DNA of 64,000 nt from Alkalispirillum mobile (GTDB lineage Bacteria > Pseudomonadota > Gammaproteobacteria > Nitrococcales > Halorhodospiraceae). The position numbers were made by a program, and so were the translations under genes. The DNA is taken from NCBI RefSeq assembly GCF_003664325.1, contig NZ_RCDA01000001.1, positions 496,001-560,000 of the forward strand, given 5' to 3'. Below, piece after piece: positions 30,266 to 38,255 of the stretch (the stretch's first letter is position 1; the number at the start of each line of letters is the position of its first letter). The notes under the pieces are model-generated. The model was not told where the DNA came from and did no database searches. It worked only from the letters and a program-made list of their open reading frames with translations.

Positions 30266-31228
30266 CTAACGCATCGCCCCCTCATTCAGCGCCGGGAACA
30301 GGCTCTGGACTTCCCGCATGACATCCTCCGCGCCGCGTACATACATCAAGGCGTAGAAGACTGGCGTCCCGGCGTAATCCACCCGCCGGAGATCGGCTGC
30401 GGGCGACGCCTCAGCGACTGACAGCCCCATATCCGCAAGCTCCCGAAAGCTGTCCACCAGCACCTCCTGGCGCTCCTCATCGCTTTCCCCCCAGAAGATC
30501 ACGGGCAACAGCACATGTCCGGACCTTGGCTGACCCGACAATTCAAGGCTCTGCGCGATAGCCCGCATGTCCTCGATGTCGTTGGGCACTCCGCCATCAG
30601 GCATGGACCAGGGCGCTGGCTCCGCTGCCGCACCCGCTGCCATACCCCTCAGCCAGTGCAGCGCCGCCTCGCCGCTGTCAGTCGGGTCATCACTTGCAGG
30701 GCTCTCGGCGAGGGGCGGGGCCTCCGGCTGATGCACCCGGCTCGGCGTGCGTCCGGACGGCCCGCCGCCCTCACCCGTCGGGCCGCGGCGGACATCGTAG
30801 TATTCGATGCTGATGTGATCGGGCGGATTGCGCATACTGGCGATGAAGGCCGCGTTGATCAGCGGCTCCAGCTGCTCCGGCGGCAGGGGCAACCCGCCGG
30901 GCGCCAGCGCCAGCGCAAACTCGATCAGTTCGCGGGCACCGTCCTGTCGCACCGCCCCCATCAATGCCCGGATTTCCTGCGGGTCCAGCGGCTCACCCGT
31001 GCGCTCGTCGTAGAACGCTACCCCTATATACTCCGGGGGAATCTGCATGTTGGCGGTGACGCCCGCGGCGAAAATGTCGGTGACCGTCTCGGCGTCAACC
31101 TGCCCCTGCTGTTGCAGAAGAATGCGCGCCGCATCGAAGGGCGACGGCTGCTGGCCAGCCAGGGCCGTCGGGCCCACTGCCAGGACGAGGGTGGCGGCCA
31201 GTAAGGCCGATCGCAGGTTGACTGTCAT
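30266..31228 (-). CDS. Secreted protein of unknown function
   Basis: A 320-residue exported protein. The ATG at 31228 (after AAGGAAAA) opens a signal peptide ending near residue 25 (LAATLVLAVGPTALAG). The mature part has two similar halves: IPPEYIGVAFYDERTGEPLDP and PPDHISIEYYDVRRGPTGE both sit about 20 residues after a helical stretch with Ala-Gly-Val or Ala-Ala-Phe, suggesting an internal duplication. A Pro/Gly/Ser-rich linker (about 140-185) leads to a C-terminal region with DFRxL-like DSFRELADMG. I do not recognise a family. The longer open frame upstream is not supported by a ribosome site. Confidence 0.7.
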   Translation of the reverse strand: MTVNLRSALLAATLVLAVGPTALAGQQPSPFDAARILLQQQGQVDAETVTDIFAAGVTANMQIPPEYIGVAFYDERTGEPLDPQEIRALMGAVRQDGARELIEFALALAPGGLPLPPEQLEPLINAAFIASMRNPPDHISIEYYDVRRGPTGEGGGPSGRTPSRVHQPEAPPLAESPASDDPTDSGEAALHWLRGMAAGAAAEPAPWSMPDGGVPNDIEDMRAIAQSLELSGQPRSGHVLLPVIFWGESDEERQEVLVDSFRELADMGLSVAEASPAADLRRVDYAGTPVFYALMYVRGAEDVMREVQSLFPALNEGAMR

Positions 31229-31344
31229 GGGTTTTCCTTTTTCTGCGCCAGCATTCACCGGCTTCCTTGGCGAATCGATACGCCGCGCAGAATACCCGCA
31301 GCCAGCATGGAAGAAAACGTCCGCACCCGCGACGGGCGTCGGTG

Positions 31345-32772
31345 TCACCCCTTCACGCAGATCAGCGGGGTCAGACGGGCCACCCGTCGCGCCAGGCCGG
31401 CCCGCTCGGCGACCTCCACCACCTGGTCCACGTCCTTGTAGGCACCCGGCGCCTCCTCCGCCACCCCGCGCGCGGAGGGGCTGCGGATAAGGATGCCCCG
31501 TTCCGCCAGGTCGTCCACCACCTGCCGGCCGTGCCAACGCTTCAGGGCAGCGTGGCGGGACATGGCCCGCCCGGCACCATGGCAGGCGGAATAGAACCCC
31601 TTGCCCCCGGTACCCATCCCCACCAGCACGTGGGAGCCAGTGCCCATGCTGCCCCCGATCAGCACCGGCTGACCCTCCCCGCGCAGGGCCTCGGGCAACT
31701 CCGAGTGGGCCGGGCCGAAGGCGCGGGTCGCGCCCTTGCGGTGGACGTAGAGCTGCCGTGGGCGGCCCCCCACGGTATGGGTCTCCACCTTGCAGGTGTT
31801 GTGGGAGACGTCGTAAAGCAGCGGGAGCCTGTGCTCCGGGAAGAAGCGGTCAAAGACCTCGCGGGCGAAGTGACCGAGGATTTCTCGATTGGCCAGCGCA
31901 CAGTTGATTGCGGCGCGCATGGCCCCCAGGTAGCGCTGACCGATGGGTGAGTGGATCGGCGCGCAGGCCAACTCCCGTTCCGGCAACCGGATGCCGGCCT
32001 CCGCCGCTGCGGGCAGCATATCGCGCAGGAACTCCGTACCGATCTGGTGGCCGAGTCCGCGGGACCCGCAGTGAATGGTCACCAGCACCTCGCCCTCCAC
32101 CAGACCGAAGGCGGCGGCCGTTTCCGCGTCGAATACCTTCTCGACGGCCTGGATCTCCAGGTAGTGATTACCGGACCCCAGAGTCCCCATCTCGCGGCGT
32201 TGACGCTTCTTGGCCTGCTCGGAGACGCAGTCCGGATCGGCGCCCGCCATCCGCCCCATCTCCTCGATGCGCTCCAGATCCTCCGGCTCGCCCCAGCCCT
32301 GCTCCACCGCCCAGGCGGCCCCGCCGACGAGCATCGCATCCATCTCCTGACGGTTCAGGCTGATGCCGCTGCGGCTACCGACTCCCGCCGGTATCTGCGC
32401 GGCCAGGGCATCCGCCAGCCGCTCCTGCACGGCGCGGATATCGGCCACGGTCAGGCCGGTGAGCAGGCTGCGCACGCCGCAGGAGACATCAAAACCCACG
32501 CCCCCGGCGGACACCACGCCCCCCTCGTCCGGGTCGAAGGCGGCCACCCCGCCAATGGGGAAACCATACCCCCAGTGGGCATCGGGCATGGCATAAGAGG
32601 CCTGGACGATGCCCGGCAGCCTGGCGACATTCGCCGTCTGCTCGGCGACCTTGTCGTCCATTGCCTCGATCAACGCCTCGTCGGCGAAGATAATGCCTGG
32701 CACCCGCATATCGCCGGTCGGGTCGATCTGCCAGGTCGTGTCGTCGATGCGCGTCAGCTTTGAAGTATCCAC
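31345..32772 (-). CDS. rtcB: RNA-splicing ligase RtcB
   Basis: GTP- and Mn-dependent ligase joining 2',3'-cyclic phosphate RNA ends to 5'-OH ends. 475 residues, the normal length. Landmarks: MPDAHWGYGFPIGGVAA, GGVGFDVSCGVR with the metal-binding Asp and Cys, IHCGSRGLGHQ, MGTGSHVLVGMG, and the guanylylated His in ACHGAGRAMSR. The start is a GTG at 32772 with GGAGGT 7 bases upstream. It lies 32 bases downstream of the archease gene, its usual activator. No rtcR regulator is present nearby. Confidence 0.97.
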   Translation of the reverse strand: MDTSKLTRIDDTTWQIDPTGDMRVPGIIFADEALIEAMDDKVAEQTANVARLPGIVQASYAMPDAHWGYGFPIGGVAAFDPDEGGVVSAGGVGFDVSCGVRSLLTGLTVADIRAVQERLADALAAQIPAGVGSRSGISLNRQEMDAMLVGGAAWAVEQGWGEPEDLERIEEMGRMAGADPDCVSEQAKKRQRREMGTLGSGNHYLEIQAVEKVFDAETAAAFGLVEGEVLVTIHCGSRGLGHQIGTEFLRDMLPAAAEAGIRLPERELACAPIHSPIGQRYLGAMRAAINCALANREILGHFAREVFDRFFPEHRLPLLYDVSHNTCKVETHTVGGRPRQLYVHRKGATRAFGPAHSELPEALRGEGQPVLIGGSMGTGSHVLVGMGTGGKGFYSACHGAGRAMSRHAALKRWHGRQVVDDLAERGILIRSPSARGVAEEAPGAYKDVDQVVEVAERAGLARRVARLTPLICVKG

Positions 32773-32804
32773 GGTGCCACCTCCCTACTGCCAGGGCACG
32801 GCCA

Positions 32805-33242
32805 TCAGACATCTACCACACAGCCGGCAACCCAGCCGCCCCCGGCGACCCGCTCCACCCGCAGGGCGGTGTAAGTGGCGCCCTTCGGCTCGCAGGCCGG
32901 AGCGTGGCGGGTCCGGTCCACGGGCTCGCCCCAAAGGGTGGCCCGAAGCACCTCCCCCTCGATAACGACCCGGTACCGGGAGAAGAGCAGCCCACCCACC
33001 GCCATCTCGAAGATGACCTGGTTCAGCCACTCGACCAGCAACAGCTCCGGATCCGGCGCCTCACAAGAAACGGTAAGCCACTCCCGCCCCGCCACGCATG
33101 ACTCGGTAACCACATGGGTGAGCGCGACCGCCGCCTGTTCGAAGGCATGCGCCAATGTCGGCCCCCACCCCACCACGCGCACATCGGCATCGTGCGGCTC
33201 CAATGTCCACCCGGTCGGCTGCATCCGGTTACCCGGCCCCAT
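32805..33242 (-). CDS. Archease, RtcB activator
   Basis: Small protein (139-145 residues) that helps RtcB form the ligase-GMP intermediate and turn over. Recognised by WTLEPHDADVRVVGWGPTLAHAFEQAAVAL, where the Asp of HDADV is the conserved metal ligand, by LLLVEWLNQVIFEM in the middle, and by an alkaline C-terminal half with ATLWGEP and KGATYTALRV. The start is either ATG 33242 or ATG 33224; neither has a strong ribosome site. It is the first gene of the archease-rtcB unit and diverges from the PRPP synthase gene. Confidence 0.9.
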   Translation of the reverse strand: MGPGNRMQPTGWTLEPHDADVRVVGWGPTLAHAFEQAAVALTHVVTESCVAGREWLTVSCEAPDPELLLVEWLNQVIFEMAVGGLLFSRYRVVIEGEVLRATLWGEPVDRTRHAPACEPKGATYTALRVERVAGGGWVAGCVVDV

Positions 33243-33261
33243 AACGGCGACGCACACGCTG

Positions 33262-33289
33262 CATCGGCTATCTACCAATCTAGCCGATG
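33262..33289. promoter_or_regulatory. Palindromic operator candidate between archease and PRPP synthase genes
   Basis: Perfect 9-bp inverted repeat CATCGGCTA / TAGCCGATG (33262-33270 with 33281-33289), 10-base spacer, centred in the 91-base divergent intergenic region. There is no T-run on either strand, so a protein-binding site is more likely than a terminator. Confidence 0.5.
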
Positions 33290-33333
33290 ACCGGCTGCGA
33301 TAAAGCCTGCCGGGCTGGCCTAGACTCCGCTGT

Positions 33334-34311
33334 ATGAAACTCTTCACCCTGAACGCCAGCCGCGCCTTCGGTGAGCGGGTTGCCCAGCATCTGGAGTGCC
33401 GGCCTGCCGAACACGAGGAGCGTGAGTTCGAGGACGGCGAGCACAAGACGCGGCCGCTGGAGCCCGTTCGCGGCCAGGACGTCTACGTGCTGCAGAGCCT
33501 CCATGGCGGCACGGGACAGCCGGTGGACCAACGGCTCTGCCGGCTGCTGTTTCTGCTGGGTGCGGTGCGCGATGCGGGTGCAGCGCGGGTGACGGCGGTG
33601 GTGCCCTACCTGGCCTACGCCCGCAAGGACCGCCGCACCCAACCCCGCGATCCGGTGACCAGTCGCTATCTGGCGCAACTTCTCGAGGCCATGGGCATCG
33701 ATGCGGTAATGAGCCTGGAGGTGCACAACCTGGCGGCCTTTCAGAACGCCTTCAGGTGCACAAGCCATGCTCTCAACACCCACCGGCTGTTCGCCGAGGC
33801 TGTCGTCGCCCGCGCGGGCGACGGCCCGGTCGTCATCGTCTCGCCGGACCCGGGGGGCGTGAAGCGGGCGCAAGGGCTTCAGGAGATGGTCCAACGCCTA
33901 TCCGGTCGTGAGGTGGGCCTGGGCTTCGTGGAGAAGCGGCGCAGCGGGGGCCTGGTCCGGGGCAACGCGCTGGTGGGGGATGTGGCCGGCGCCAGCGTCT
34001 GGATAGTCGATGATCTGATAAGCACCGGTGGTACCCTGCTGCGTGCCGTCGAGGCCTGCCAGCGCCAGGGGGCCCGCGCCATTCACGCCCTGGCCGCCCA
34101 CGGTCTGTTCACCGGCGATCCCGCCCCTCTGCTCAGCAGCCCGGCGCTGAACCGCGTCTTTATCACCGACACGGTCCCGGCGGACCGCGTGCCCCCCGGC
34201 CCACTCCGGCAACGGGTGGAGGTGCTCAGCGCCGCGCCCCTTTTCGCCGAGGCCATCCGCAGGCTGCACACCAACGGCTCGCTCACGGACCTGCTTTACG
34301 GACCGGCGTAA
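33334..34311 (+). CDS. Ribose-phosphate pyrophosphokinase (PRPP synthase) family protein
   Basis: Makes PRPP from ribose 5-phosphate and ATP. 325 residues. Both halves of the fold are clear: the N-terminal phosphoribosyltransferase-like domain with EREFEDGEHKTRPLEPVRGQDVYVLQS, then AVVPYLAYARKDRRTQPRDPVTSRYLAQLLEAMG (ATP loop), and the C-terminal PRPP-binding loop SVWIVDDLISTGGTLLRAVEAC. It differs from classical Prs at several sites (for instance FEDGE instead of FxDGE with SDGE-like loops elsewhere), so it may be a specialised paralogue; the main prs gene may lie outside the window. Its 3' end overlaps the convergent kinase-like gene by 29 bases. Confidence 0.85.
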   Translation: MKLFTLNASRAFGERVAQHLECRPAEHEEREFEDGEHKTRPLEPVRGQDVYVLQSLHGGTGQPVDQRLCRLLFLLGAVRDAGAARVTAVVPYLAYARKDRRTQPRDPVTSRYLAQLLEAMGIDAVMSLEVHNLAAFQNAFRCTSHALNTHRLFAEAVVARAGDGPVVIVSPDPGGVKRAQGLQEMVQRLSGREVGLGFVEKRRSGGLVRGNALVGDVAGASVWIVDDLISTGGTLLRAVEACQRQGARAIHALAAHGLFTGDPAPLLSSPALNRVFITDTVPADRVPPGPLRQRVEVLSAAPLFAEAIRRLHTNGSLTDLLYGPA

Positions 34312-35329
34312 CGGTGGGGTCGACCAGTTGCAGGTAACGGCAGGCCAGGGCGTGCCAGCGCGCCCACTCACCCGGGCCGCGCTCATCCAGACGCGCCAGC
34401 ACCAGGCGGGCGCGCAGACAGGCCCGATAGGCGCGGTAAAAGACCAGCAGACGCGGGTCGGGCTGGTCGTGCAACCCGCGTATGGCGCGCTGCAAGAGTT
34501 GTTCACCCACCCATGCCGCACCCTGCTGCTCGCACTCCAGGCCCAGGTAGACCAGTTCATCAAAGGGGTCGACCCGACGCAGGTCGGCATTGAACTCCAG
34601 GCAGTCAATCACCACCGGGCAGGACGCCAGGCAGACGTGCTCGGGGCGCAGATCACCGTGCCCCTCCACGATCCGGCCAGTTCTTGCCCGCTCGGCCAGC
34701 AGTGCCTGCCCATGAAGCAGCACACGGTCTACAAGGGCCAGGGCCCCGGCCCGCGGCGCTTGGGGCAGGGAGAACCGGGAGTCGCACAAAACCTCGCGGT
34801 TTATCGCCTGCTCCCGCCTGAATTGCCGGATGTAGCGTTCGGGGGAGATCGGATCCGGTGGTAAGCGCTGGTAGAAGCCGATCAGCCGGTCCGCCACCCG
34901 ATCAATCGCCGCGGGGGTGGCAGCATCCTGCTCGAGACACCGGTCCAGCATCAGGTCTGCAGGCAGGCGCGCCATCACCACCAGCCAGTCCACGGCCTCA
35001 CCCTTCCCCTGGAGAGTAAAGCCGCCGGCGGGTGTGCGGCACAGTGGGGCCACGCCGCGGTAGACATCGCCGGCCAACCGCCGGTTGAGCCGCACTTCCT
35101 CGCGGCAGAGCCACTCGCGGGCCAGCAACTGACGACCGTCGCGCAACGGGTCGGTCGCGGGCTTCTTCAGCTTGTAGACCCAGGGCCCGGCGAAGAACAA
35201 CCACGCCATGTGCGTCTCGCGCACGTCCACCGACCCGGGCCGGTGCGGATAAGCCCTGCGACTCGAGAGGAACGCCACCCGCTCTTGCAGAAGAACCTCC
35301 CCGCGCCGCAACGGCGCTCCGGCGCGCAT
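34283..35329 (-). CDS. COG2187-type aminoglycoside phosphotransferase-like protein
   Basis: A 348-residue protein with a kinase-like fold of the APH type. The catalytic loop is VEGHGDLRPEHVCL (His-Gly-Asp) and is followed by VVIDCLEFNADLRRVDPFDEL, where APH kinases have the metal-binding Asp. The N terminus HMAWLFFAGPWVYKLKKP carries a probable nucleotide Lys. Many COG2187 proteins carry an additional C-terminal P-loop gluconate-kinase-like domain; it is absent here. The substrate is unknown, so no drug resistance should be inferred. It starts 2 bases after the phosphoribosyltransferase stop, in an operon with capA. Confidence 0.75.
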   Translation of the reverse strand: MRAGAPLRRGEVLLQERVAFLSSRRAYPHRPGSVDVRETHMAWLFFAGPWVYKLKKPATDPLRDGRQLLAREWLCREEVRLNRRLAGDVYRGVAPLCRTPAGGFTLQGKGEAVDWLVVMARLPADLMLDRCLEQDAATPAAIDRVADRLIGFYQRLPPDPISPERYIRQFRREQAINREVLCDSRFSLPQAPRAGALALVDRVLLHGQALLAERARTGRIVEGHGDLRPEHVCLASCPVVIDCLEFNADLRRVDPFDELVYLGLECEQQGAAWVGEQLLQRAIRGLHDQPDPRLLVFYRAYRACLRARLVLARLDERGPGEWARWHALACRYLQLVDPTVTPVRKAGP

Positions 35330-35331
35330 CG

Positions 35332-35994
35332 CTATCCAGCCGGCGGTTCAGCCCACGCCGCTTGCAGGTCAGCGATCACTCCATCATCACTGACCTGGGG
35401 GAACCGCCGGTACCAACTTCCCACCGCCCCGAAGGGCTCTGGGGTGGCCACGCAGACCACCTCGTCGGCCTCCTGCCTCAACCGCTCCACGGTGTCCGGA
35501 GGGGCTACCGGCACCGCCACTACCACCCGCGCCGAACCGGACTGGCGCACGGCACGAACCGCGGCGCACATGGTCGCACCGGTGGCCAACCCATCATCCA
35601 CCAGCAGCACGCAACGCCCCTGCAATCGGGGCGGGGGGCGGTCAGCCCGGTAACAGCGTTCACGGCGGGCCAATTCCTCCGACTCTCGATCGGCAATTGC
35701 GGTGATGGTGGCACTGCTCAACCCCAGCATGCGCACCAACTCATCGTTCAGGACCCGGGCACCACCGCTCGCGATGGCCCCCACCGCCAGCTCCGGCTGC
35801 CCGGGTGCGCCCAGCTTGCGCACGATGAGCACATCCAGCGCAGCGCCGAGGCTGCGGGCCACCTCGGCCGCCACCGGCACCCCGCCGCGGGGCAGTCCGA
35901 GCACGATCATACCCTCCCGACCCCGATAAGCAGAAAGCCTGTGCGCCAGGGCGCGAGCCGCCTCCAGGCGATCCTGAAAAGGCAATGAAGTCAT
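35332..35994 (-). CDS. Phosphoribosyltransferase family protein
   Basis: A 220-residue type I phosphoribosyltransferase-like protein. The PRPP loop is CVLLVDDGLATGATMCAAVRAVR near 120-142, and the N-terminal half has VLGLPRGGVPVAAEVARSLGA, typical of the COG1926 branch often found near stress and alkaline-hydrolase genes. The ATG at 35994 is preferred over the GTG at 36000 because GGAGG lies 5 bases upstream. It follows capA with only 2 bases between stop and start, and the kinase-like gene follows directly. The nucleobase substrate is unknown. Confidence 0.82.
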   Translation of the reverse strand: MTSLPFQDRLEAARALAHRLSAYRGREGMIVLGLPRGGVPVAAEVARSLGAALDVLIVRKLGAPGQPELAVGAIASGGARVLNDELVRMLGLSSATITAIADRESEELARRERCYRADRPPPRLQGRCVLLVDDGLATGATMCAAVRAVRQSGSARVVVAVPVAPPDTVERLRQEADEVVCVATPEPFGAVGSWYRRFPQVSDDGVIADLQAAWAEPPAG

Positions 35995-35996
35995 GG

Positions 35997-37133
35997 TCAC
36001 CTCCCGGGCTGCGTATGGCTCGACCGACTGCCGGACTCCGGGCCAATCCAGTACAGGCGCCCATCCCGCCCGAGCCGGACCTCCGGGCTATCGTCGCCGC
36101 GCTCGCCGTTGAGTAAGGCCTGCAACCACTTGGTGTCTTCAGCGCGCGCCCGACGGAGTCGAAGCCGGACCCGCTCCAGGGGAGTCATCCAGAAAGCAGA
36201 CATCCGCCCCGAGTTCAGGTCAAAGGTGCAGAAGTAGAGCAGGGCGAGATCGGGTCGGTACTGCTCATGGCCGCGGATACCCTCGTAATCATTAATGAGG
36301 TCACCACAGCCATAGAGCAATGCCGCCCCCCCGTACAGTTCGAAACCACGGGGGTGGTGGGACGAGTGGCCGTGTACGAGGTTGGCACCCGCCTCGATCA
36401 GACGCCGACCGAAGATCCGGTGTCGAGCGGGCACCCGGTAACCCCAGTTACTGCCCCAATGCACCGACACGACGACCAGGTCACCGGGGCGTTTTTCGCG
36501 GGCAATGCGTTCCGGCAAATCGACGGCCGCATCCGGAGGCGCCAGCCAGACCCCGGGGCGGTCCGCGTCCGCCGCCCATTCCAGCGGAACCCCGCTGTCC
36601 GCGAACGCGATACTCCAGATCAGAAGCCGCCCCCCTTCCGGAAGGGGCTTCACTACGGGCCTGCTGGCCGCCTCCCGGTTGGCGCCGGCACCTGCATAGG
36701 GGATTCCCAACCGCTTCAGGGTGGCGCAGCTCTCCTCCAGACCGGCAACGCCCCAGTCCATGATGTGATTGTTGGCCAGCGCACAGGCATTGATCCCGGC
36801 TGCCGTCAGGCAGACGGCATTATCTGGATGCATCCGGTAGTTGATCCCCTTGCCGGGCCAGGGCTCCGGATGGCGGGTAATACTGGTCTCGAGGTTGATG
36901 AGTCGCTGAGCAGGCTGGAACAACGCAAACTCATCCAGCGCCTCTCCCCAGATGTAATCGGGCGCTACCGGATACAGGATGGGCCCGTTGCGGGCCTCGG
37001 CCAGCGCCACGTAATCTCGTGCATCGCGGACCCAGGCCTCGTAGAGGTCGGGCGCACCGGGGTGAGGAAGCACCTGATCCACACCCCGCCCGGTCATCAC
37101 ATCGCCCATGAGGGCCAGCGTCAGAACCGACAC
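35997..37133 (-). CDS. CapA-family (PgsA-like) metallophosphatase-fold protein
   Basis: A 378-residue protein of the bacterial capsule/poly-gamma-glutamate CapA family, with a calcineurin-like fold. Landmarks: ALMGDVMTGRGVDQVL at the N terminus, NLETSITRHPEPWPGKGINYRMHPDNAVCLTAAGINACALANNH, in which Asn-Asn-His is a metal-site motif (the stretch is split here only by description), then VVVSVHWGSNWGYR and VHGHSSHHPRGFELYGG. No signal peptide is visible, unlike PgsA, so a cytoplasmic role is likely. The start is GTG 37133. It heads an operon with the phosphoribosyltransferase and the APH-like protein; no capsule genes are nearby. Confidence 0.82.
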   Translation of the reverse strand: MSVLTLALMGDVMTGRGVDQVLPHPGAPDLYEAWVRDARDYVALAEARNGPILYPVAPDYIWGEALDEFALFQPAQRLINLETSITRHPEPWPGKGINYRMHPDNAVCLTAAGINACALANNHIMDWGVAGLEESCATLKRLGIPYAGAGANREAASRPVVKPLPEGGRLLIWSIAFADSGVPLEWAADADRPGVWLAPPDAAVDLPERIAREKRPGDLVVVSVHWGSNWGYRVPARHRIFGRRLIEAGANLVHGHSSHHPRGFELYGGAALLYGCGDLINDYEGIRGHEQYRPDLALLYFCTFDLNSGRMSAFWMTPLERVRLRLRRARAEDTKWLQALLNGERGDDSPEVRLGRDGRLYWIGPESGSRSSHTQPGR

Positions 37134-37274
37134 GGTTGGCCACCCCGCCCGTTCCAGAGGCGCGCGCCGACGCCTTCCGGGGCGCGCTCCCGAGAAGCTT
37201 AGCGCAGTGGTGAACGGCTGCCTGCGGTCACGGGGGCCGCCGGGAATAGAGCATGGTCCGGTGGGGCGCGCCCG

Positions 37275-38165
37275 TCAGAGGTTGACCCCGGCGTCCTCGA
37301 TCTCCGGTAGTGGCAGGTTCTCACCCCGGGCCGCTGCCCGTAGCCATTCGATCTCCCTGGCCCAGCCCTCGGGCCCGGCCGGGGTTTCGAGGAACATCGG
37401 CAAGTCGCGGGTGCGCGGGTCAGTGACCACCCGCCGGAAGGCATCGGGACCGATCTCGCCCCGGCCAATGAGGGCATGGCGGTCCTTACGGGATTCGTAG
37501 GGCACCTTGGAGTCGTTCAGGTGGAGCGCCACCAGCCGGTCCATGCCGAGCAGGCGGTCGAAGGCCTCCCAGGTGGCCTCCCAACCCTCTTCCGTGTGGA
37601 TCGCGTACCCGGCCGCGAAGGCGTGCGCGGTATCCACGCAGACGCCGAGGCGCTCGGGCTGCTCCACGCGGTCGATGATCTCGCGCAACTCCTCAAAGCT
37701 GCGGCCCAGGGTGGTGCCCTGCCCCGCCACGTTCTCCAGCACCAGGCAGACATCGGTCTTGTCCGGGTGCGCCCGACAGATCTCGTTGAGCGCTTGGGCA
37801 ATCTGGCTGATGCCGATCTCCACGCCCTTGCCGACATGCGCGCCCGGGTGGAAGTTGAGCAACTCCACACCCAGCTTGTGGCAGCGCAGCAACTCCTGCT
37901 CGAACCCGCCGTAGGACTTTGCAAACTTCTCCGGGTCCGTGGTGCCCAGGTTGAGCAGGTAGGAGGCGTGGCTCATCACCGAGCCGATGCCGCAGGCCTC
38001 CCGATGGGCGCGGAAGGCAGTGGCCTCGTCGTCACTGATGGGTTTGACCCGCCACTGGCGCTGGTTGCGGGTAAAGATCTGGATGCAATCGCAGCCGATC
38101 TCGCGGCCCCGCTCCGGGGCATTCTGCGGGCCACCGGCCGCCGATACGTGCGCACCTAATTGCAT
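37275..38165 (-). CDS. nfo: Endonuclease IV (AP endonuclease)
   Basis: Zinc-dependent apurinic/apyrimidinic endonuclease of base excision repair. 296 residues from the ATG at 38165; the frame extends far upstream but only as a shadow of the peptidase gene. Landmarks: MQLGAHVSAAGG, IFTRNQRQW, LLNFHPGAHVGKG, LVLENVAGQGTTLG, GVCVDTAHAFAAGY and LHLNDSKVPY, which hold the three-zinc ligands (His, Glu, Asp). The last signature, RHALIGRGEIG, is present as well. It is divergent from the M20 gene across 90 bases. Confidence 0.96.
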   Translation of the reverse strand: MQLGAHVSAAGGPQNAPERGREIGCDCIQIFTRNQRQWRVKPISDDEATAFRAHREACGIGSVMSHASYLLNLGTTDPEKFAKSYGGFEQELLRCHKLGVELLNFHPGAHVGKGVEIGISQIAQALNEICRAHPDKTDVCLVLENVAGQGTTLGRSFEELREIIDRVEQPERLGVCVDTAHAFAAGYAIHTEEGWEATWEAFDRLLGMDRLVALHLNDSKVPYESRKDRHALIGRGEIGPDAFRRVVTDPRTRDLPMFLETPAGPEGWAREIEWLRAAARGENLPLPEIEDAGVNL

Positions 38166-38255
38166 GGCTTCCTCTTGTCGGGTGGAAAGCCCTATAGTCT
38201 CTCCCAAAGTGGCCCTCGAGGCCCACCCCTGCATCCAGATGAAGGAGCTCCACAC

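Noticed and set aside
28450-30321. 623-residue open frame opposite the flavoprotein and amidotransferase genes
   Set aside because: It spans two well-supported genes and has shadow-like composition.
33321-33326. TAGACT as a -10 for the PRPP synthase gene
   Set aside because: It would place the transcript start at the start codon and has no -35 partner.
34283-35329. Aminoglycoside resistance gene
   Set aside because: Only the general kinase catalytic loop is shared; COG2187 proteins are not drug-modifying enzymes as far as known.
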